Shown here piece by piece: positions 60,124 through 64,000 of a stretch of 64,000 bases of DNA (positions within the stretch are counted from its first letter, which is position 1; each line of letters begins with the position of its first letter). A program made the translations under genes and the position numbers. Origin of the DNA: Marisa cornuarietis (taxonomy: Eukaryota > Mollusca > Gastropoda > Architaenioglossa > Ampullariidae); NCBI GenBank assembly GCA_004794655.1, contig SMMW01000624.1:1612001-1676000 (forward strand), in the 5' to 3' direction. Below the pieces are notes generated by a model, which was not told the DNA's origin, did no database searches, and was given only the letters and a program-made list of their open reading frames with translations.

Positions 60124-60599
60124 ATTTGAGTTTTTCTTAAAAGGAATAGAACAACGGAATGCAAGAAAAGAAGATTGAAATACGTACGATAGAATCCGTT
60201 TAGAGGATTATATAGAAGCAAAACACTTTTTACCTTGTAAATTAAAAAAAATTCTTTAGTCGTGTAAAATAAGTAAGGGCATTTCGTGAAAAGTATATAA
60301 AATATTTTTATATTTTTATTTTTAGGATCGTAAAAATAAATACATATATTGTTACATTCATGTGAGGATGGATAAAAGTAAAACAATATTGTAACTTTTT
60401 GTAAACAAATACCTAAGAACTACTTTTCCTCTAAATATATTTTAAATTAAAATATAAAATTGTACACATTGCTTTTTGTGCATTTAATGAACATAGGGTA
60501 TAATGCTATTAAAAAGTAAAGTACGAAAATACATGCGTGAAGGCATGCACACAGAAACTCGTATCTACGCAAACATTGCTACGGAAATCAGAATAAAAA

Positions 60600-60760
60600 T
60601 TACAACCATCCTATATTTTTAATGGTGACATGACAGCTTTGCTTTAAAATATATACTTCCCAATCCTTTGGGAAAATACAGGTTTAATCTCGTCCCTGAC
60701 AAACGCCCAAAAAGAAACAGAAAAAACCTGATTTATTTGTACGTGTGATACAAAGCGATC
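60600..60760 (-). promoter_or_regulatory. Shared upstream module, receptor I (minus strand)
   Basis: On the minus strand this reads TTGGGCGTTTGTCAGGGACG AGATTAAACCTGTATTTTCC, then GATTGGGAAGTATA and CTGTCATGTCACCATTAA. It is the same order of motifs as before A, B and D, about 0.5-0.6 kb upstream of the I start. That this module inverted together with its gene supports it as part of the receptor unit. Confidence 0.45.
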
Positions 60761-63369
60761 GAATCTAGTATTTTTAAAGAAAACTGTAAAAGTAAAAAAA
60801 AATTGTGAATTTATTGGTTAGAAAGAACAGGCAAGGATGTCAGGGTTTTAACTTATTGATTTTCTTTTTTGCAATTTGTGCACAAAAATAAATTAAGCTT
60901 GTAAGTTGATGTGAAAAATCTAAAAAAGATGTTTACCGTATGTTTAGTAACAGGAATTCAGCGGGCATGCTGTTTTGTAGGGGTCTTAGCATCACAAATA
61001 CTATATTTAATAACTGCTTAGTTTCTGCTGACGCTCAGGGATATGGGCCTCCATAGGTCCTGGGCGGATCTCTTCTAAACTATTTACTTGCATTGTCTCG
61101 TCTCTTTACAAAGTACTTCACATTGATAGCAGTTATGCTTCAGAAACTGGTGACTTAGCACTTTGTGTGTGTGTGTGTGTGTGTGTGAGTGTGTGTGTGT
61201 GTGAGTGTGTGTGTGTGTGTGTGCTAGGCAGTATGAGAGTCACTTTTTGTTTAGGTAATCAAAGATAAGTGTGCTGTTCCTGTGTACTCACAGCTCACCC
61301 TTCCCTTTGAACGTAGTCTACCTTTTCTCACCGGAGCTAAACTTCCAAGCCGTTAGATGTAGACGCTGCGCGTGTAGCTGTGATTAGGCAGCAAATTACT
61401 GGCTGATATTTTTAATGTTTTAATGGTTCCAATAACTTTATTTTAGGTTTTATTTATTGCTTCTGTTTGACAAAATAATTGTGGTTATTTGTACTTTCGG
61501 CTATTAACGCAATAAACGTTGATGTAAGAGGCAAGCATATTTGTAAAATCTAACAATGCTTGACGGAATTTTGGTAGTGAGAAGTGCGTGTCGATGTTAC
61601 ATTTTCACAATGAATTTATGATATGTAAATTGCTCGACGCCGGAAAAAAAATATTTGTGAAGCACTGCTCGTCAGGTGATAGCTTCGAGCCTACGCTGAA
61701 ACTCTGGAGTCTTCTTTGTGATAATGTGCATCACTTGTTTTATATTGTGAACACTGCTGTGCTGCCAACTTCATTACGACACGTGGACTTTCATGTGTAT
61801 CTGCTTTTATGTGTGGTGGGTAGCTACGAACAGTTTATTCATAGGTTGCACATAAAATTCAGGGCATTTTCGGTTTATATTAGATTATTTATCTTGTTTT
61901 CTGAAACGACTCTTGAACTCAGTAATGTCGCTGTCACTGTTGCTATGGCAGCTGGTTGTTCTGGCCGATATGCAAGTGGAAGTAGTGCGTGTGTAAAAGA
62001 TAACTGACCAGGACACATTGTGCTGGTTTGTACTCATGAAGGAAATCTCAAAGATAATGGATCAAACGCCAGTGGATTCACTTTGTTCAAACGTGTCATG
62101 AAAACTTCGTTCCTACACAGCACTCAAGAATTTGCTCAAACATTTCAAAATGATTGTTATCAGTCACTCATACAGTACAAGCAAGTCTTGGACTTTCAGT
62201 AAAACAAAGAAATGTTATTCCTACAGCAGTACTTACTATACAACAGCACGAGATGTTAAAACCAACTACGACTGCTGGTAGATCAAACACAAGATATGCT
62301 ACATCGAAAGTTTCTACACCATGCTGTCTACAAGTAACATCGTGTGACAGTCACAAACACATCATCATCAAGCGTATCTTTATCCAGCATAATGCTCAAA
62401 ACAAATGACAGTGTGAGGGCACCATTGATGTGCGTGACCGAAACTGCTAAAAAGGAATAAAAAAGGGCGTGTATGATAAACATATTATAAGGATCTTCAA
62501 CGGGAACACGTGCAAGTAACAGTAAGTAATTAGAAAATTTTGCATGCAGCTAAATGAGGAAAAAATAAGTATTTACAACGATAAACATGTTTAAAACTAT
62601 CATTGTATTTTTAATTGTAAAAAAATCATGATCAACAGTCAGTTGTTACTATAAAATAAAAATGCGATGCTTGAAAACAACAAATAAAAATTGTAGGAGT
62701 TTCTCTTAGACAAATACTTTTGAAACTTGTTTCCATTTTATTATTAATATTACACATGGGAAAATTAACTAAAATGTGCCCAGACAATCAGTATTAATAC
62801 AACGTAGACTACAATGACTGTGATTGTTGTCTATTAAATTTTGATCTGATTGACTTACCAGTCTGTGAAATCAGTTTGGACATTTAATTATTTTTTTAAC
62901 TTCATTCAAAGCTTCTAAATAAAGTTCCAATCTGTAGGGCTGTATTCCAAGTTCATCTGTTTCATTTTCGGTAGAAAAAATCGCGTCTTGAACACGACAA
63001 CCTGAGTGATGTTTCTTCATTTGACTTGAACACATCCACACTCGTTGTTACAAATACTCAGGGCGCGCAAGACAACATCCAGTACAGGCGGGTAATTTTT
63101 TCCCGGCTTCCTAGTTACAGGTGAGAATGTCAATGTAGGCGTAAGTTAAGCACAATTACGTACTAATATTTTAGGAATTATTATTTTAAAATGAACTTAA
63201 CCTCATCATAAAGAAAAAATGCTGCGCTCGGTTAGTCCTTTACAAAACACGTCTCTCTCAACTTTGTTTGTGACACACAATAACCAGGTAAATTAGACTG
63301 TTTCAAAGCCTGCGTGTATCCAAGTCCCATTTCTCTTTGCCTTTTTTGGGATGATGCCTGGACAGAGGT
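60761..63369. other. Gene-poor stretch between receptors I and J
   Basis: It contains a (GT)n run with GAGT interruptions (61163-61222). The 139-codon plus-strand frame at 61588-62007 and shorter frames to 62408 have no recognised domain, and their coding status is doubtful. No RNA gene or clear transposon was seen. Confidence 0.4.
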
Positions 63370-64000
63370 TTAGTTCCGAAAAGGACAAAGCATGCTGCGA
63401 ATTACCACGCGGTATCGAGATGAACGAAAATAGTAAATAAAAATATGAATCGAACTGTTTATTGCTGGGAACGAAATTGTTACTGCTTTATATATCATAA
63501 AAGTATTATAGCGCGTGTAATAGGGAGCTGGTAAGTACATATAAATAATTTGCCAGGCTAGAAACGGTGCCATGGTTACAATATGAACAACAGACACTAT
63601 GACCAACATGACGGTCAGCGCCGCCTGGTGACGGTCAATGTTCCTTGTGAGAGTTGCTGACTTGTGTCTCCATGACATGGCTTCTTTCAGTTTGACTACT
63701 GTGATAGTCATAGAGATGACCTGAATGAGGATACTAACAACAGGTATAGCTATGTCAAACAAAAGTCCTTGCATGACATCAATCAAGAATTTATAGTCGT
63801 TAAAAAATTGTGTGTGAACGAAATACCAGCTTTCGCCTGTTTTTCTCTTTGACCAGCTGGCTGTTGTCGACAAAGGATAAGTAAAATAGAAACAGAGGAA
63901 TAGCAATAATGAAACAATCATCAGTATTCGTATAGTTTTTGTTCGTATCAACGTAGATGCACGTAGAGGATATACTACACACACGCACCTCTCTACTGCA
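63370..64000 (-). CDS. Class A GPCR J, divergent, cut by the window edge
   Basis: This minus-strand gene enters from beyond position 64000. The visible part starts at the end of TM3 (AVERCVCVVYPLRAS) and runs uninterrupted through TM4, TM5 and an ICL3 with KLKEAMSWRHKSATLTRNID. It continues through TM6 (VIVSVVHIVTMAPFLAWQII) and TM7 (PAINSSIHIFIYYFRSSRYR) to TAG at 63370. The domain order and VERCVCVV motif place it in the same class A family as A-I. However, the ICL3 block is quite different from the near-identical ICL3 of the others, so it belongs to another subfamily. About 210 residues are visible and no lesion is seen. Confidence 0.85.
   Translation of the reverse strand, partial: AVERCVCVVYPLRASTLIRTKTIRILMIVSLLLFLCFYFTYPLSTTASWSKRKTGESWYFVHTQFFNDYKFLIDVMQGLLFDIAIPVVSILIQVISMTITVVKLKEAMSWRHKSATLTRNIDRHQAALTVMLVIVSVVHIVTMAPFLAWQIIYMYLPAPYYTRYNTFMIYKAVTISFPAINSSIHIFIYYFRSSRYRVVIRSMLCPFRN

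Noticed and set aside
61588..62007. 139-codon open frame as a real gene
   Set aside because: No domain, no homologous neighbour and no splice or codon evidence; length alone is not enough in AT-rich repeat-laden DNA.

Overview
This window looks like nuclear DNA from a mollusc, most likely a gastropod. The genes have introns or sit in decayed multigene arrays. It is AT-rich and full of CA/GT microsatellites, and it carries animal LINE, hAT, SINE and MITE debris. The two main families, tandem chemosensory-like rhodopsin-class receptors and C1q-domain proteins, are both known to be expanded in molluscs. No species can be named from the sequence. No prokaryotic feature was found.

Region 1 (about 1-20.3 kb) is a cluster of TRIM-like loci built from the same exons: RING first half, RING second half, then one large exon with B-box and coiled coil. 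Two loci (5.3-9.1 kb and 15.6-20.3 kb) end in a C1q domain joined through a phase-1 intron, giving RING / B-box / coiled coil / C1q. C1q is not among the C-terminal domains that define the usual TRIM classes, and I regard this architecture as the most interesting object in the window. Every copy here is damaged by stops, frameshifts or missing exons. A roughly 850-bp minisatellite of 30/37-bp units (9.88-10.72 kb) and a tRNA-derived SINE (about 14.2-14.46 kb) lie between loci 2 and 3.

Region 2 (about 21-64 kb) is an array of intronless class A GPCR genes, A to J. B and C are intact, and J is intact as far as the window edge. A, D and I are full-length pseudogenes. E, G and H are fragments. 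F is cut after TM5 by a broken hAT/ZMYM1-like transposase gene. A-F are on the plus strand and G-J on the minus strand, so the array contains an inversion between about 52.3 and 53.5 kb. The receptors share near-identical nucleotide islands (TM1-ICL1-TM2, the TM3 end, ICL3) separated by diverged segments, which suggests gene conversion. A shared block about 0.6-0.9 kb upstream of each start is probably the inherited promoter region. The B-C pair and its flanks are duplicated as D-F, with a 5'-truncated, RTE-like LINE (37.84-40.27 kb) between the two blocks.

The two families show no sign of acting together. The TRIM-C1q genes would be intracellular ubiquitin ligases with a C1q-type recognition or trimerisation head. 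The receptors are plasma-membrane sensors. A lone RING relic at 54.9 kb shows that the TRIM-like family once reached into the receptor array. All alignments were done by eye, and indel-type breaks could partly be assembly errors.
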